From positions 4,650,001 through 4,714,000 of the forward strand of contig NZ_CP117768.1 in the NCBI RefSeq assembly GCF_028623165.1: DNA of 64,000 bases, in the 5' to 3' direction. The stretch comes from Nostoc sp. UHCC 0926. GTDB taxonomy: Bacteria > Cyanobacteriota > Cyanobacteriia > Cyanobacteriales > Nostocaceae. The notes under the pieces are model-generated. The model made no database searches and was not told where the DNA came from. It worked only from the letters and a program-made list of their open reading frames with translations. Of the stretch, positions 48,720 to 58,147 are shown in pieces. The position numbers and the translations under genes are program-made. Position 1 is the stretch's first letter. Each line of letters starts with the position of its first letter.

Positions 48720-50815
48720 GATAACGCCTGAAGGGCAACTTGAATAATACTGTCATACTGTGGTTGAGAAATATCAACTTCTTTGGCGTTTTGACGATTA
48801 GTGCCCAGCAAACCGATTGTATGTCCTGGCTGCATGGCTAAAACTTTGCCTTCAGAATTTTTAATTCTTAATTCTGCTTCAATACCGTTTTTATAGAAAC
48901 CACAAGTATAATGTCGCTGGTTGTATTCAAAAGTTGTACTTGACTGGATAGGTGGCGAAGCAAAAAATTGTTGAAGCTGAATTGGCAGTCTGACTCCTAT
49001 TAACTCTAGCTCGATGGTGGTGTTACCGTTAAAGTAATTTTCTCGCAGTTTGTAAGCGACATCCACTCGCGATGGTAAGCGGAAGTAGTCGCCCCAACGC
49101 CAAGCGATCGCTTTAATTTTGTACTCCTGATTATCAATAGTTTGGGCAATTGTCAGTTTGATGTGACCCTTACCAACAATTTTTTGCTCAACCACTTGGA
49201 CATTAGGTGTCCAGAAAACTGGATCGGGGTTGTCCATACCGCAGGGGTGTAGAGCATTAAGCTGTTGGTAAAGCTGCTGATTGAGATGATTGAGATTGAC
49301 TTCAGCATCAATTTTGAGCAGAGGCTTGAGATGTTGGGGTTCAAGACACTGGTTAGCAAATTCAATCAAACGCGATCGCAACACCTGTAAATTCTCTGCT
49401 GGTAGAGAGAATCCCCCGGCTGCTTTGTGTCCGCCAAATTTGCCTAGTAAATCGTGACAATATTCCAAAGCTTCAAATACATGAAACTCTGGAATTGAGC
49501 GTGCTGAACCGCGTATATGTTGCTCATCCTCATAAGTACCGATAAACACGGGAACGCCATAGCGTTCCACCAAGCGGGAGGCGACGATACCAATAACGCC
49601 GTGATGCCAATTGGGTTGAACAACAACTAATACACGGTCTTGTTGTAGAGACGCAACAAATTCTGCTTCTACATAAGCGATCGCTTCTTGTTCAATTTGC
49701 TCACACATTAGCTGGCGAGAGGCGTTGATTTGTTCGCACTGCATTGCTCTTTCTAGCGCCACCCCCATATCATCCGTAGTTAGCAATTCAATGACAGTCT
49801 GGGGATTACCAATCCGACCAATAGCATTAATTCGTGGCCCCAGGCGAAACCCGATATCTTCAGGCTTGAGCGATTTTGGATTTTGGATTTTGGATTTTGG
49901 ATTTTCTCCCCTGCTCCCCTGCTCCCCTACTCCCCCTGCTCTCTCATCTCCCCTCGCCTGCACGCCGCCTACCTGAATTAACGCCCTCACCCCAGCCAAG
50001 TTGGATTTGGGTAAATGCTGTAAACCACGTTTTACCCAGCGGCGATTTACACCAGTTAAGGGAGCTAAATCTGCGATCGTTCCCAGTGTAAATAGTGCTA
50101 GCATCGGCTGGATCAAGCCTTTAGTCTCCCCTAGTTGTTGTGCTAGAGACACTGCCAAAATGTAGGCAACACCAACACCAGCAACACCCCGATAAGGTGA
50201 GGATTCGGCTATTAGTTTGGGGTTGAGGATAGCGTTAGCTGGCGGTAATTTTTGGGGGATATCGTGGTGATCGGTGATAATCACTGCAAGACCAAGTTCT
50301 CTAGCTCTAGCAACTGGTTCAAACGCAGATATGCCATTATCTACAGTCAGAATTAGCCCCACACCTTCGCTGTGGAATTCTTCAACTATGCGTTTATTAA
50401 TACCGTAACCTTCGTGCATCCGGCTGGGGATAGCATAATCTACTTGTGCGCCTAAAGTGCGGAGACTACGCAAAAGTAGAGCAGTGCTGGTCATCCCATC
50501 AGCATCGTAGTCACCACAGATAGCAATTTTTGTTTGAGAAGCGATCGCATTTTCCAACAACTCCAAACTAATCGCCAAATCCGGGAATTCCTCCAATGGC
50601 GAAGGTAAGACTAAAGACTCTGGCTCTAAAAATGCTTGTACCTGTTCTGGTGTTTCCATACCCCGATTAATCAGCAGTTGACTGATAATAGGGGAAATAT
50701 TTGTCAAAACCGCCAGATTTTGGACAAATTCTGGTTTTTGTGGATAAATTTGCCAGCGCTGATCAGGTAAGCGCCTGTTAGGTTTTGATAGTTCAGATAC
50801 AGCTCGGTCTAGCAC
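48698..50815 (-). CDS. recJ: Single-stranded-DNA-specific exonuclease RecJ
   Basis: A 705-residue 5'-3' exonuclease of recombinational repair. DHH-superfamily motifs are visible: CGDYDADGMTSTALL, LTVDNGISAF and ITDHHDIPQ, and the DHHA1 motif GKFGGHKAAGGFSLP. An OB-like C-terminal region follows. The start is GTG 50815. Residues ~283-315 (Gly/Glu/Arg, then NPKSKIQNPKS) are not part of the usual fold and come from an inserted repeat. The last codons overlap another repeat. The gene is convergent with psb30. Confidence 0.93.
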   Translation of the reverse strand: MLDRAVSELSKPNRRLPDQRWQIYPQKPEFVQNLAVLTNISPIISQLLINRGMETPEQVQAFLEPESLVLPSPLEEFPDLAISLELLENAIASQTKIAICGDYDADGMTSTALLLRSLRTLGAQVDYAIPSRMHEGYGINKRIVEEFHSEGVGLILTVDNGISAFEPVARARELGLAVIITDHHDIPQKLPPANAILNPKLIAESSPYRGVAGVGVAYILAVSLAQQLGETKGLIQPMLALFTLGTIADLAPLTGVNRRWVKRGLQHLPKSNLAGVRALIQVGGVQARGDERAGGVGEQGSRGENPKSKIQNPKSLKPEDIGFRLGPRINAIGRIGNPQTVIELLTTDDMGVALERAMQCEQINASRQLMCEQIEQEAIAYVEAEFVASLQQDRVLVVVQPNWHHGVIGIVASRLVERYGVPVFIGTYEDEQHIRGSARSIPEFHVFEALEYCHDLLGKFGGHKAAGGFSLPAENLQVLRSRLIEFANQCLEPQHLKPLLKIDAEVNLNHLNQQLYQQLNALHPCGMDNPDPVFWTPNVQVVEQKIVGKGHIKLTIAQTIDNQEYKIKAIAWRWGDYFRLPSRVDVAYKLRENYFNGNTTIELELIGVRLPIQLQQFFASPPIQSSTTFEYNQRHYTCGFYKNGIEAELRIKNSEGKVLAMQPGHTIGLLGTNRQNAKEVDISQPQYDSIIQVALQALSVLSAEL
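49871..49968. repeat. In-frame filler repeat inside recJ
   Basis: It contains four to five GATTTTG heptamers (49872-49903), then CTCCCCTGCTCCCCTGCTCC-type filler. Both words are typical of spacers in this genome. It encodes ~33 extra residues of RecJ (~283-315) without a frame change. Confidence 0.75.
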
Positions 50816-50896
50816 AATAAAAGTTAGGAGTTTTCAGTTATGAGTGTTGAATCGAAAGTTGTTTCTTAACTCATAACTAATAACACTATTTGCTAT

Positions 50897-51322
50897 CTAA
50901 AACACGTTAATCCTACCATCATCCATAATATACAACGAGCGATCGCCCGGAGAGCGCCAAGTCGGACGGAGTTCCAGCCGCAATGTGCCAAAGTTTGGTT
51001 TTGAGACAATTGCTTGTAGTGATAAACCCGTTTCGCTCCAAAATATCAGAGATGTATTTGGTTCTGTACCCTCTATTTGTTCTAAATTTAATTTCTGCCT
51101 TGGACTCAAGGATATTGCATCAGTCCCAGAGGGTTTTTGAATTTTAATCAGATTGGGTGTACTATTTACGACTTCAACTCGGATGTGTTGCCCAGGTGTA
51201 AACTGAATTGGGTGCGAACCACACTTAGAGGCACAAGTTCGAGCTAAGGTAGTACTGGGATTATTGATTGATGCAACTAGAATAGTAGCTGCAACTAAAG
51301 CAAATGACAGAGGTTTAAACAT
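50897..51322 (-). CDS. Exported protein of unknown function
   Basis: A 141-residue protein with a signal peptide (~1-27, LARTCA). The mature N-terminus has two cysteines (CASKCGSH), and the remainder reads as beta-sandwich-like strands (HIRVEVVNSTPNLIKIQ, LIFWSETGLSLQAIV). I do not recognise a family. It lies between recJ and pstB on the same strand, spaced from both. Confidence 0.65.
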   Translation of the reverse strand: MFKPLSFALVAATILVASINNPSTTLARTCASKCGSHPIQFTPGQHIRVEVVNSTPNLIKIQKPSGTDAISLSPRQKLNLEQIEGTEPNTSLIFWSETGLSLQAIVSKPNFGTLRLELRPTWRSPGDRSLYIMDDGRINVF

Positions 51323-51415
51323 AATACACAGTATAAGTACTAAACTGAAATATTACTTCAATTTAGTACTATCAAGCCTCAGCATATTTTCCCGAATTAG
51401 AACTGTGATGTGTTT

Positions 51416-52243
51416 TTAACCGAAACGTCCACTGATATAATCCTCAGCTTCTTTGGTTTGAGGAGAACTGAACATTTGCGCCGTAGGATTAAACTCAACT
51501 AATTTTCCGCGACGTTTGCCATGCTCGTCAATTTCTGTATTGAAGAAAGCCGTGAAATCTGCCACTCTCGAAGCTTGCTGCATATTGTGAGTCACCATGA
51601 TAATGGTGTATTGCTGCTTGAGTTCTAAGCAGAGTTCTTCGACTTGGCGGCTAGAAATTGGGTCGAGAGCAGAACATGGTTCATCCATCAATAATACATC
51701 TGGCTTCATCGCGATCGCACGAGCAATGCAAAGCCGTTGTTGTTGTCCGCCAGATAATGCAGTTCCCTTCTCTTTGAGTTTATCTTTGACTTCATCCCAG
51801 ATTGCAGCGCGTCTGAGGGAATCTTCCACCAATTCATCAATATTACCTTTGTAACCGTTAGCACGCGGCCCAAAGGAAATATTTTCGTATATTGACTTGG
51901 GGAAAGGATTCGGTCTTTGAAAAACCATTCCGACTTGGCGGCGTAATTTTACAGAATTGATCTTCGGATCGTAAATGTTGCGATCGCGATAATTCAGTCT
52001 ACCCTCAACCTTAGCTCCAGGGATTAAATCATTCATCCGGTTGAAGCAACGCAGTAAAGTACTTTTACCACATCCTGAAGGGCCAATAAAAGCAATAATT
52101 TGTTTATCAGGAATCTTTAGATAAACATCTAAAAGTGCCAAAAATCCCCCATAGTAGACCTTCACACCTTCAACATTGAATACACCCTTGTTTTGGTCGA
52201 TTGTGGCACTATCTGATTGACTTCTACTATTGCTATAAGTCAT
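51416..52243 (-). CDS. pstB: Phosphate ABC transporter ATP-binding protein
   Basis: A 275-residue ATPase of the high-affinity phosphate importer. Walker A is GPSGCGKST, the signature is LSGGQQQR, Walker B is VLLMDEPCSALDP, and the switch His lies in IMVTHNMQQA. PstB-type features such as VGMVFQRPNPFPKSIYENI separate it from other ABC ATPases. It is the last gene of the pstS-pstC-pstA-pstB row, 51 bp after pstA. Confidence 0.95.
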   Translation of the reverse strand: MTYSNSRSQSDSATIDQNKGVFNVEGVKVYYGGFLALLDVYLKIPDKQIIAFIGPSGCGKSTLLRCFNRMNDLIPGAKVEGRLNYRDRNIYDPKINSVKLRRQVGMVFQRPNPFPKSIYENISFGPRANGYKGNIDELVEDSLRRAAIWDEVKDKLKEKGTALSGGQQQRLCIARAIAMKPDVLLMDEPCSALDPISSRQVEELCLELKQQYTIIMVTHNMQQASRVADFTAFFNTEIDEHGKRRGKLVEFNPTAQMFSSPQTKEAEDYISGRFG

Positions 52244-52294
52244 TTGGCTGTTCTCCTAATATCCGTAAATGTATCCAACTAGATATTTAATTAC

Positions 52295-53194
52295 CTAATT
52301 TATTGAGAAGCGTTGTCGAATATAAATTGCTACACCATTTAAAACTAAAATCAAGATTAACAACGCAATAATTGTCGCCGCTGCTGCACTAGCAAAACCT
52401 GGTTCAGGACGAGTTATGTAACTGTAAATTTGAATGGGTAATGCCATAAATCTCTGAAACAAACCAGGGTTAAAGGTGAGAAAACCCACAGCACCTACAA
52501 CAATCAGAGAGGCTGCATCACCAATAGCGCGGGATACAGAGATAATCACTCCCGTCAAAATACCAGGAACAGCATAGGGCAACACGTGACTGCTGATAGT
52601 TCGCCATTTTGTGACACCTAATCCGTAAGAAGCATTTCTCAGGGAATCTGGGACAGCGCGAATTGCTTCTCTAGCTGTCACAATAATTACTGGTAAAGAC
52701 AACAAAGATAAAGTTAATGCACCAGAAATTAAAGCGGGGCCAAACCCAAGCAAATAATTGAAAACCCCTAAACCCAGCAATCCATAGACAATAGAAGGCA
52801 CACCCGCCAGATTACTGATATTAATCTCAATAATCGCTGTCCACCAAGCTTTAGGTGCATATTCTTCTAGATATAAAGCCGCTCCAACACCAATTGGGAC
52901 AGTTACTAAAATCACAACAGCTCCTAAAAGCATACTGCTGATAATCGCAGGACGAATACCACCTTGGTCAGGAAAACGAGAAGGAGTTTCCGTCAGAAAG
53001 CCGGGTGATAAAAATCTGCCTAATCCGTCTTTCAAAATATCAAAAAGTAGTAACGCTAGGATAAATAAACCAATTAGCAATCCTAACAAAAAAAGTACTT
53101 CAAATACTTTCCCTAATGTCTCCCTACTCTCAACATTATCGGTAAATTCTGCCGCAGATTCTAAAGAATCATCTTGTTGATAACTTGTAGCCAT
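52295..53194 (-). CDS. pstA: Phosphate ABC transporter permease PstA
   Basis: A 299-residue permease with six helices, including a long first one (~30-55) and a hydrophilic N-terminus. The EAA loop is visible as TAREAIRAVPDSLRNASYGLG. Family markers are TVPIGVGAALYLEEYAPK and ISVSRAIGDAASLIVVGA. It pairs with PstC, whose stop lies 12 bp upstream, to form the membrane channel. Confidence 0.94.
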   Translation of the reverse strand: MATSYQQDDSLESAAEFTDNVESRETLGKVFEVLFLLGLLIGLFILALLLFDILKDGLGRFLSPGFLTETPSRFPDQGGIRPAIISSMLLGAVVILVTVPIGVGAALYLEEYAPKAWWTAIIEINISNLAGVPSIVYGLLGLGVFNYLLGFGPALISGALTLSLLSLPVIIVTAREAIRAVPDSLRNASYGLGVTKWRTISSHVLPYAVPGILTGVIISVSRAIGDAASLIVVGAVGFLTFNPGLFQRFMALPIQIYSYITRPEPGFASAAAATIIALLILILVLNGVAIYIRQRFSIN

Positions 53195-53206
53195 ATCTAT
53201 ATCTAT

Positions 53207-54148
53207 TTAGTCGTATTTTTCTTTAAAGCGATTAGCAATCCAGTAACTAACAATATTCAAAGCAAGGGTAAGTAAAAACAAAACAGCGCCTACAGCATAT
53301 AATGTCTTGAAATTGAGACTACCACGCGGACTATCTCCACCAGAAATTTGCGCCATGTAAGCTGTCATGGTTTCTATTGATTCCATAAAATTAACAGTTA
53401 ATCTTGGTTGTTGTCCGGCGGCGATGAGGACAGTCATTGTTTCACCTACAGCGCGAGAAATACCCAAAATAATTGAGGCTATGATTCCAGAAAGTGCGGC
53501 TGGGAGAACTACTTTAAAAATGGTTTCCAGTTTAGTGATACCTAAAGCATAAGCTCCTTCTCGCAAAGAACGGGGAACTGCTCGGATAGCATCTAAGCTG
53601 ATAGAACCAACAGTAGGAGTAATCATTACCCCCATCATTAACCCCGCACTCAAAGCGTTGAATATTTCCAAAGGGATAAAATTCCGCAGCAATGGTGTAA
53701 GGAACAACAGCGCAAAGTAACCATATACTACCGTTGGTATTCCTGCCAAAAGTTCCACCGCTGGACGTAAAATTGCTGCTACTTTAGGTTCAGCATATTC
53801 ACTCAAATAAATAGCAGAAGATAAACCCAAAGGAATAGCAACTGCCATCGCAATAGCTGTAGTCAAGAAAGTACCATTAATCAATGGCCAAACGCCAAAA
53901 TGTTTATCGGCAAATAAAGGCGTCCATTTAGTATCAAGAAAAAATTGGGCAAAGGAAACTTCTTGGAAAAAACTGAATGTCTCCTGAAAAATAATTACGA
54001 CAATCCCAAAGGTAGTTAAAACTGAAACTAAAGCACAAGCAAATAAAACTGCTGCAACAATCTTTTCTGAGATATCTTCAGATGGATTTTTATCCAGTGA
54101 CTGTCTGGATAGTAGATAAGGCTCGTCTTGAGAATTGGTATTTTGCAT
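53207..54148 (-). CDS. pstC: Phosphate ABC transporter permease PstC
   Basis: A 313-residue permease with six helices. The EAA loop is LDAIRAVPRSLREGAYALG, and the last helices contain ILGISRAVGETMTVLIAAG, a PstC hallmark. It is followed 12 bp later by pstA and preceded, about 49 bp away, by pstS, all on the minus strand. Confidence 0.94.
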   Translation of the reverse strand: MQNTNSQDEPYLLSRQSLDKNPSEDISEKIVAAVLFACALVSVLTTFGIVVIIFQETFSFFQEVSFAQFFLDTKWTPLFADKHFGVWPLINGTFLTTAIAMAVAIPLGLSSAIYLSEYAEPKVAAILRPAVELLAGIPTVVYGYFALLFLTPLLRNFIPLEIFNALSAGLMMGVMITPTVGSISLDAIRAVPRSLREGAYALGITKLETIFKVVLPAALSGIIASIILGISRAVGETMTVLIAAGQQPRLTVNFMESIETMTAYMAQISGGDSPRGSLNFKTLYAVGAVLFLLTLALNIVSYWIANRFKEKYD

Positions 54149-54197
54149 AAACAGTTAAGTTTTAACTACACTCAGACTACAATGACTAGGACTTTAT

Positions 54198-55199
54198 TTA
54201 AATGAAGTTTGTGATCGGTTCACCTGGTTTTGCTTTTTTAAACTTTGTCCCAGTTTCACCAGTAGCAAATTTTTGTTTTACTTTGAGGTAAGCTTCATCA
54301 GGTAATGCTACATAACCAACACTATCTACCCACTTCCAAGAATTTTCTAGATAAAAATCTACAAATTCTTTGACTGCTGGCTTAGTATCTAAGGATTTTT
54401 TACTGACATAGATGAAGAGAGGACGAGACAAAGGTGTATAGATATTTTTGATCACATTATCCACTGGCACTGGTTTTTCACACTTTCCTGCAAGACTTTC
54501 TACAGCAACTAGATTCAGTTTTTCTTGATTTTGAATATAGTAAGATATCCCTACATAACCCAAGGCTGATACATCACCTGACACTCCTTGTACGAGAAGG
54601 TTTTGATTCTGAGTAGCAGTGTAATCTGTACGGCCATTCTTGGCTTTACCAGTCACAGCTTGAGTCATATAATCGAATGTTCCCGTATCCGAAGATGGAG
54701 CATACAGCTTCAGTTTTTGGTTAGGAAACTTGGGATTAACTTGATTCCATGTCAATACTTTCCCGTCTGATTTGCCGCCCCAAATCTTACCCAGTTCCTT
54801 AATAGTTAAACATTTGGCAAAGTTATTTTGGCGGTTGGCAATCACAGCGATGCCATCTAAAGCTATAGGCAACTCGACAAATTCAATATTCTTACTTTTA
54901 CATTTTTTGATTTCTTCATCTCTAATAGTGCGAGAAGCACCAGCTATATCAATATCGCCATTACAAAATTTACTGATACCACCACCAGTACCACTTGAGG
55001 CAACGCTTACTTTAGCTTCAGGTTTGACTTTACCGTATTCTTCTGCAACTGCTAAAGAAATAGGAAAACCTACAGCTGCACCATCAATACTCACCTGACT
55101 TTTCTTTTCGTCGTTGCTGCTACAAGCAGTGATACTACTGGCAATAATCATTAAAAATATCAGGAAAAAGCTATCCTTAAATCTGCTACGAAAGCTCAT
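54198..55199 (-). CDS. pstS: Phosphate-binding lipoprotein PstS
   Basis: A 333-residue phosphate-binding protein. The signal peptide ends in the lipobox ITAC (~23-26), so membrane anchoring is predicted. Phosphate-binding segments are visible: GAAVGFPISLA near the N-terminus, SSGTGGGISKFCNGDIDIAG, and PSSDTGTFDYMT. No clear Pho-box direct repeats were seen in the 84 bp between it and the sulfate-binding-protein gene upstream, so it may be co-transcribed with it or use an unrecognised promoter. Confidence 0.93.
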   Translation of the reverse strand: MSFRSRFKDSFFLIFLMIIASSITACSSNDEKKSQVSIDGAAVGFPISLAVAEEYGKVKPEAKVSVASSGTGGGISKFCNGDIDIAGASRTIRDEEIKKCKSKNIEFVELPIALDGIAVIANRQNNFAKCLTIKELGKIWGGKSDGKVLTWNQVNPKFPNQKLKLYAPSSDTGTFDYMTQAVTGKAKNGRTDYTATQNQNLLVQGVSGDVSALGYVGISYYIQNQEKLNLVAVESLAGKCEKPVPVDNVIKNIYTPLSRPLFIYVSKKSLDTKPAVKEFVDFYLENSWKWVDSVGYVALPDEAYLKVKQKFATGETGTKFKKAKPGEPITNFI

Positions 55200-55283
55200 A
55201 AATTATCAATTGAGTAAAGTGACTTAAAATTCCTTATGCTTGGCTATCTACTAGTAGATAATCCGGCACGAAAAGTATAGATA

Positions 55284-56441
55284 TCATGCTTTGCTAGCAG
55301 CCTTAACTTTGTCAAAAATTGCCCCATCTCCAAAAAACTTTTTCTGGATAATATCCCAGCCACCTAAATCTTGAGATGTGAATAAAGTTTTAATTGGCTG
55401 ATATTGTGATGCTACTTCTTGGGTGACAGTGGGGTTAACAGGACGATATTGTAATTTAGCAAATTCTCGTTGAGCTTCTGTCGTGTAAAGAAAATCAACA
55501 AATGCTTGTGCAACTTCCCTTGTACCGTGTTTATCAACGTTTTTATCAACTACGGCTACAGGATTATCAATGGAAATATTGACTTGGGGTACAACATAAG
55601 GTAGTTTAGTCCCATTTTTTCCTGCTAAAATTACTTCATTCTCGTAGTTGATTAAGACATCACCCTGATTTTGTTGGAAAAATAAATTGCTAGCTTCACG
55701 AGCATCTTTCGTCAGAATAGGAGTGTTTTTATAAACTTTGGTGACGTAATCTAACGCTGTCGCTTCGTCACCTCCGGTTAGACTCACGGAACCCCAAAAA
55801 GCCAAGAATTCCCAGATAGCAATACCAGAAGTTTTTGGATTAGCGGCAATCACTTTCACGCCATCTTTTGCTAAGTCTGCCCAAGTATTGATGCCTTTGG
55901 GATTGCCTTCGCGGGTGACGATCGCAGCAACCGATTTACTAACAATACCATTTCTCGGAGCTTTGGTTTCCCAACCTGATTTAATCAAACCTGCAAGAGC
56001 AATTTTGCTGACATCCAGAGGAAGTGCCAAATGTACTATATCTGCTTCTTGCGAACCGGCAATGACGGCAGCCGCTTGAGCACCAGAACCCCCATAACTT
56101 TGCTCAAATGTGACGTTTTGGTTGTGTTCTTGCTTCCACTTTTGGACAAATTTGGGAATTATCTGGTCATGAGCCGCTTTGGTAACAGAGAAAGAAACAA
56201 TTTTTAGCTTAACATCATTTTTGCTAGCTGAACTGCTTCCAGAGCAGGAGGCAACTGCTATACTCAAAAAAGCACCTATGAGAAACAGACTCACAAAGCT
56301 TTGCACAGTGCGTCCATTCAACCAATTTCTAATTGTGTGTTGATATGAGAGTTGTATAGTCTGCAAAGTTTTCATGGCATAAGCCTGCATCCCCTCAGTC
56401 AGGAATTTACTTAATTGTGTCAGTTGTTGCGACTTGCTCAT
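55284..56441 (-). CDS. sbpA: Sulfate-binding lipoprotein of an ABC transporter
   Basis: A 385-residue sulfate/thiosulfate-binding protein: SFSVTKAAHDQIIPKF, QSYGGSGAQAAAVIAG, LALPLDVSKIAL and NPKTSGIAIWEFL are classical. The signal helix is preceded by an unusually long basic N-terminus; the lipobox is AVASC (~63-67). Start 56441 has AGGGGTG upstream; internal Met at 19 or 23 are alternatives. The partner permease and ATPase genes (cysT, cysW, cysA) are not adjacent; pstS follows after 84 bp. A palindrome upstream is a candidate operator. Confidence 0.92.
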   Translation of the reverse strand: MSKSQQLTQLSKFLTEGMQAYAMKTLQTIQLSYQHTIRNWLNGRTVQSFVSLFLIGAFLSIAVASCSGSSSASKNDVKLKIVSFSVTKAAHDQIIPKFVQKWKQEHNQNVTFEQSYGGSGAQAAAVIAGSQEADIVHLALPLDVSKIALAGLIKSGWETKAPRNGIVSKSVAAIVTREGNPKGINTWADLAKDGVKVIAANPKTSGIAIWEFLAFWGSVSLTGGDEATALDYVTKVYKNTPILTKDAREASNLFFQQNQGDVLINYENEVILAGKNGTKLPYVVPQVNISIDNPVAVVDKNVDKHGTREVAQAFVDFLYTTEAQREFAKLQYRPVNPTVTQEVASQYQPIKTLFTSQDLGGWDIIQKKFFGDGAIFDKVKAASKA

Positions 56442-56460
56442 CAGAATACACCCCTAAATC

Positions 56461-56486
56461 TACGGTATTTCTAGGCGAATACCGTA
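56461..56486. promoter_or_regulatory. Palindrome upstream of the sulfate-binding-protein gene
   Basis: TACGGTATT-TCTAGGCG-AATACCGTA is a perfect 9-bp inverted repeat 20 bp before the start codon. Symmetry and position suit an operator (for example of a CysB/CbbR-like LysR regulator) or a leader hairpin; this is inference. The rest of the 56487-56961 gap holds a dispersed repeat near 56740-56815 and nothing else recognised. Confidence 0.5.
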
Positions 56487-56961
56487 ATTAAGAAAATTAT
56501 AGGATATATAGAACATTAGTTCTCATCTGGATTCAATTTTTTTTTACAAGTAGCAAAAGTAGGGTCTAAACTCTGCGCTCTGCCCAACTCCAAAAAGCAT
56601 ATTTATTTACAGCCTACATACATTATTTTTGTATAGAATTGCCACAACAATTTGTTGCTAAGAATTGGGAAAAAGCTCAAAAATTTTCCCCCTTTTGTCC
56701 GTAAAAGACCTATCAGAGGTTTTACTACGCAAAACCTTTCCCTCTCTGAGTTAGAAAGGGAGAGACTTGAACTTTAATTTCAAACAGGGAGAGGTTCGTC
56801 GAACTCACGTAACATTAGTTGAGTTAGTGGCTTAGGCAATTCTGAAAAATCTATATAATTCGTAAGATAGATATAAGTATCTTCACTAGTTATTGCGTCG
56901 TCTACTCTACCCGTATTGTCACAACCAGCTTAGGATAGACTAAAAGCACTTTTTGCGAAAA

Positions 56962-57177
56962 ATGGTAGAAAAAATCACAGCTGTGTTTAATGGCAAAGTA
57001 TTCTATCCGGCTGAACCGATCGCACTGCCAATCAATACCCGCGTACGAATCAGTATTGAAATTTTACCGCCAAGTGAACATGAAACGGTATCATTTCTGC
57101 AAACGGCGCGATCGCTCAACTTAGATGGGCCACCTGACTGGTCTACCAATATAGATAAATCTTTGTACACTAAGTAA
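56962..57177 (+). CDS. Antitoxin of a type II toxin-antitoxin pair
   Basis: A 71-residue protein from the ATG at 56962; a TTG at 56953 is not needed. The N-terminal segment ITAVFNGKVFYPAEPIALP matches the small DUF104/AF2212-like antitoxin family, commonly found before PIN toxins. The C-terminal half would wrap the toxin. The gene ends 7 bp before the toxin start, as usual for co-translated pairs. Confidence 0.82.
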   Translation: MVEKITAVFNGKVFYPAEPIALPINTRVRISIEILPPSEHETVSFLQTARSLNLDGPPDWSTNIDKSLYTK

Positions 57178-57184
57178 ACTTTCC

Positions 57185-57610
57185 ATGCATTCTGAAGTCT
57201 TTCTTGATACATCATTTGCCATTGCCTTATCTGCACCGAGCGATCGCTTGCATGACCGAGCCTTACATCTGGCTAAAATATTACAAGCGGCAGAAACACG
57301 TTTGGTGACAACACAGGCGGTGATGTTGGAAATTGGCAATGCCTTATCCCAACAACCTTATCGTCAGGCGGCAATCATATTATTAAATTCTCTAGTAGCA
57401 GACTCCAAAGTCGAAATTGTCCCTCTCTCCCAGGAACTCTACGAACGTGCTTTCGAGCTATATCGGGAACGAACAGAGAAAGAATGGGGATTTGGGGATT
57501 GCGTATCTTTTATTGTGATGCAATATAGCGGAATCACTGAAGCACTGACTGCTGATGAGCATTTTCAACAAGCAGGCTTTCGAGCATTACTGCGAGAAAA
57601 TTTACCTTAA
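57185..57610 (+). CDS. vapC: PIN-domain ribonuclease toxin (VapC-like)
   Basis: A 141-residue PIN-domain protein. The acidic residues expected for metal binding are present: D in FLDTSFAIAL (~8), E in AVMLEIGNAL (~50), D in WGFGDCVSF (~105), and D in ALTADEHF (~124). VapC toxins cleave tRNA or rRNA and are neutralised by the co-encoded antitoxin. The pair lies alone between the sulfate/phosphate genes and the phosphoesterase, in a repeat-rich spacer. Confidence 0.88.
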   Translation: MHSEVFLDTSFAIALSAPSDRLHDRALHLAKILQAAETRLVTTQAVMLEIGNALSQQPYRQAAIILLNSLVADSKVEIVPLSQELYERAFELYRERTEKEWGFGDCVSFIVMQYSGITEALTADEHFQQAGFRALLRENLP

Positions 57611-57879
57611 AGATTGGGGATTAGGCTTAAACTCTTGTTAAGAAGCAAGCCTTAATGCGATTATCTTGGAGTTTATTGACACTTATAAGTTCTTATTGAC
57701 AAGATGCGCTTACCCTGCCAATAGACATAAGAGTGAAATTAAATATGCGTTATCCAGAACCTTTGTATAAATGTAGCAGTGCTACGTCTCTACATTCTTT
57801 ATCACTTTTATGTCTATTGAAAAATTTAATGGGAGGTGTTTAAAATATACCTCCCATCCCTGCGGGACGCTCCGCGAAC

Positions 57880-57907
57880 GTAGGGGGGCAAGGCCTTGCG
57901 CCCCTAC
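57880..57907. repeat. GTAGGGGGGCAAGG/CCTTGCGCCCCTAC hairpin
   Basis: This is the core palindrome of the MITE-like elements (as at 3336-3363) with one mismatch, but without the TTACAGC arms. It lies in the 57611-58147 gap, which otherwise shows no gene. Confidence 0.65.
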
Positions 57908-58147
57908 AAATGTACAAATAATTTTGGATAATTTATTTTTTGTCAGTCCCTTAGACAAATGACAAACTAAAAAATGAGGATAAATGATGGATGCTTTGGT
58001 CAATCAACATCAGGAACTTTGCACTGTACTTGAGTCTCATGCTCTTAAATACTGATTAGACAGCCAGGGACTCCCCAGTTCCCAATTAAAACCCTTATTA
58101 TTTCGTTACAATCGGCATGTGCATTAGGCATTCAAGAGTTATCAGCC

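Noticed and set aside
55200..55283. Pho box upstream of pstS.
   Set aside because: No tandem CTTAACCT-like or similar direct repeats were recognisable in the 84-bp gap.
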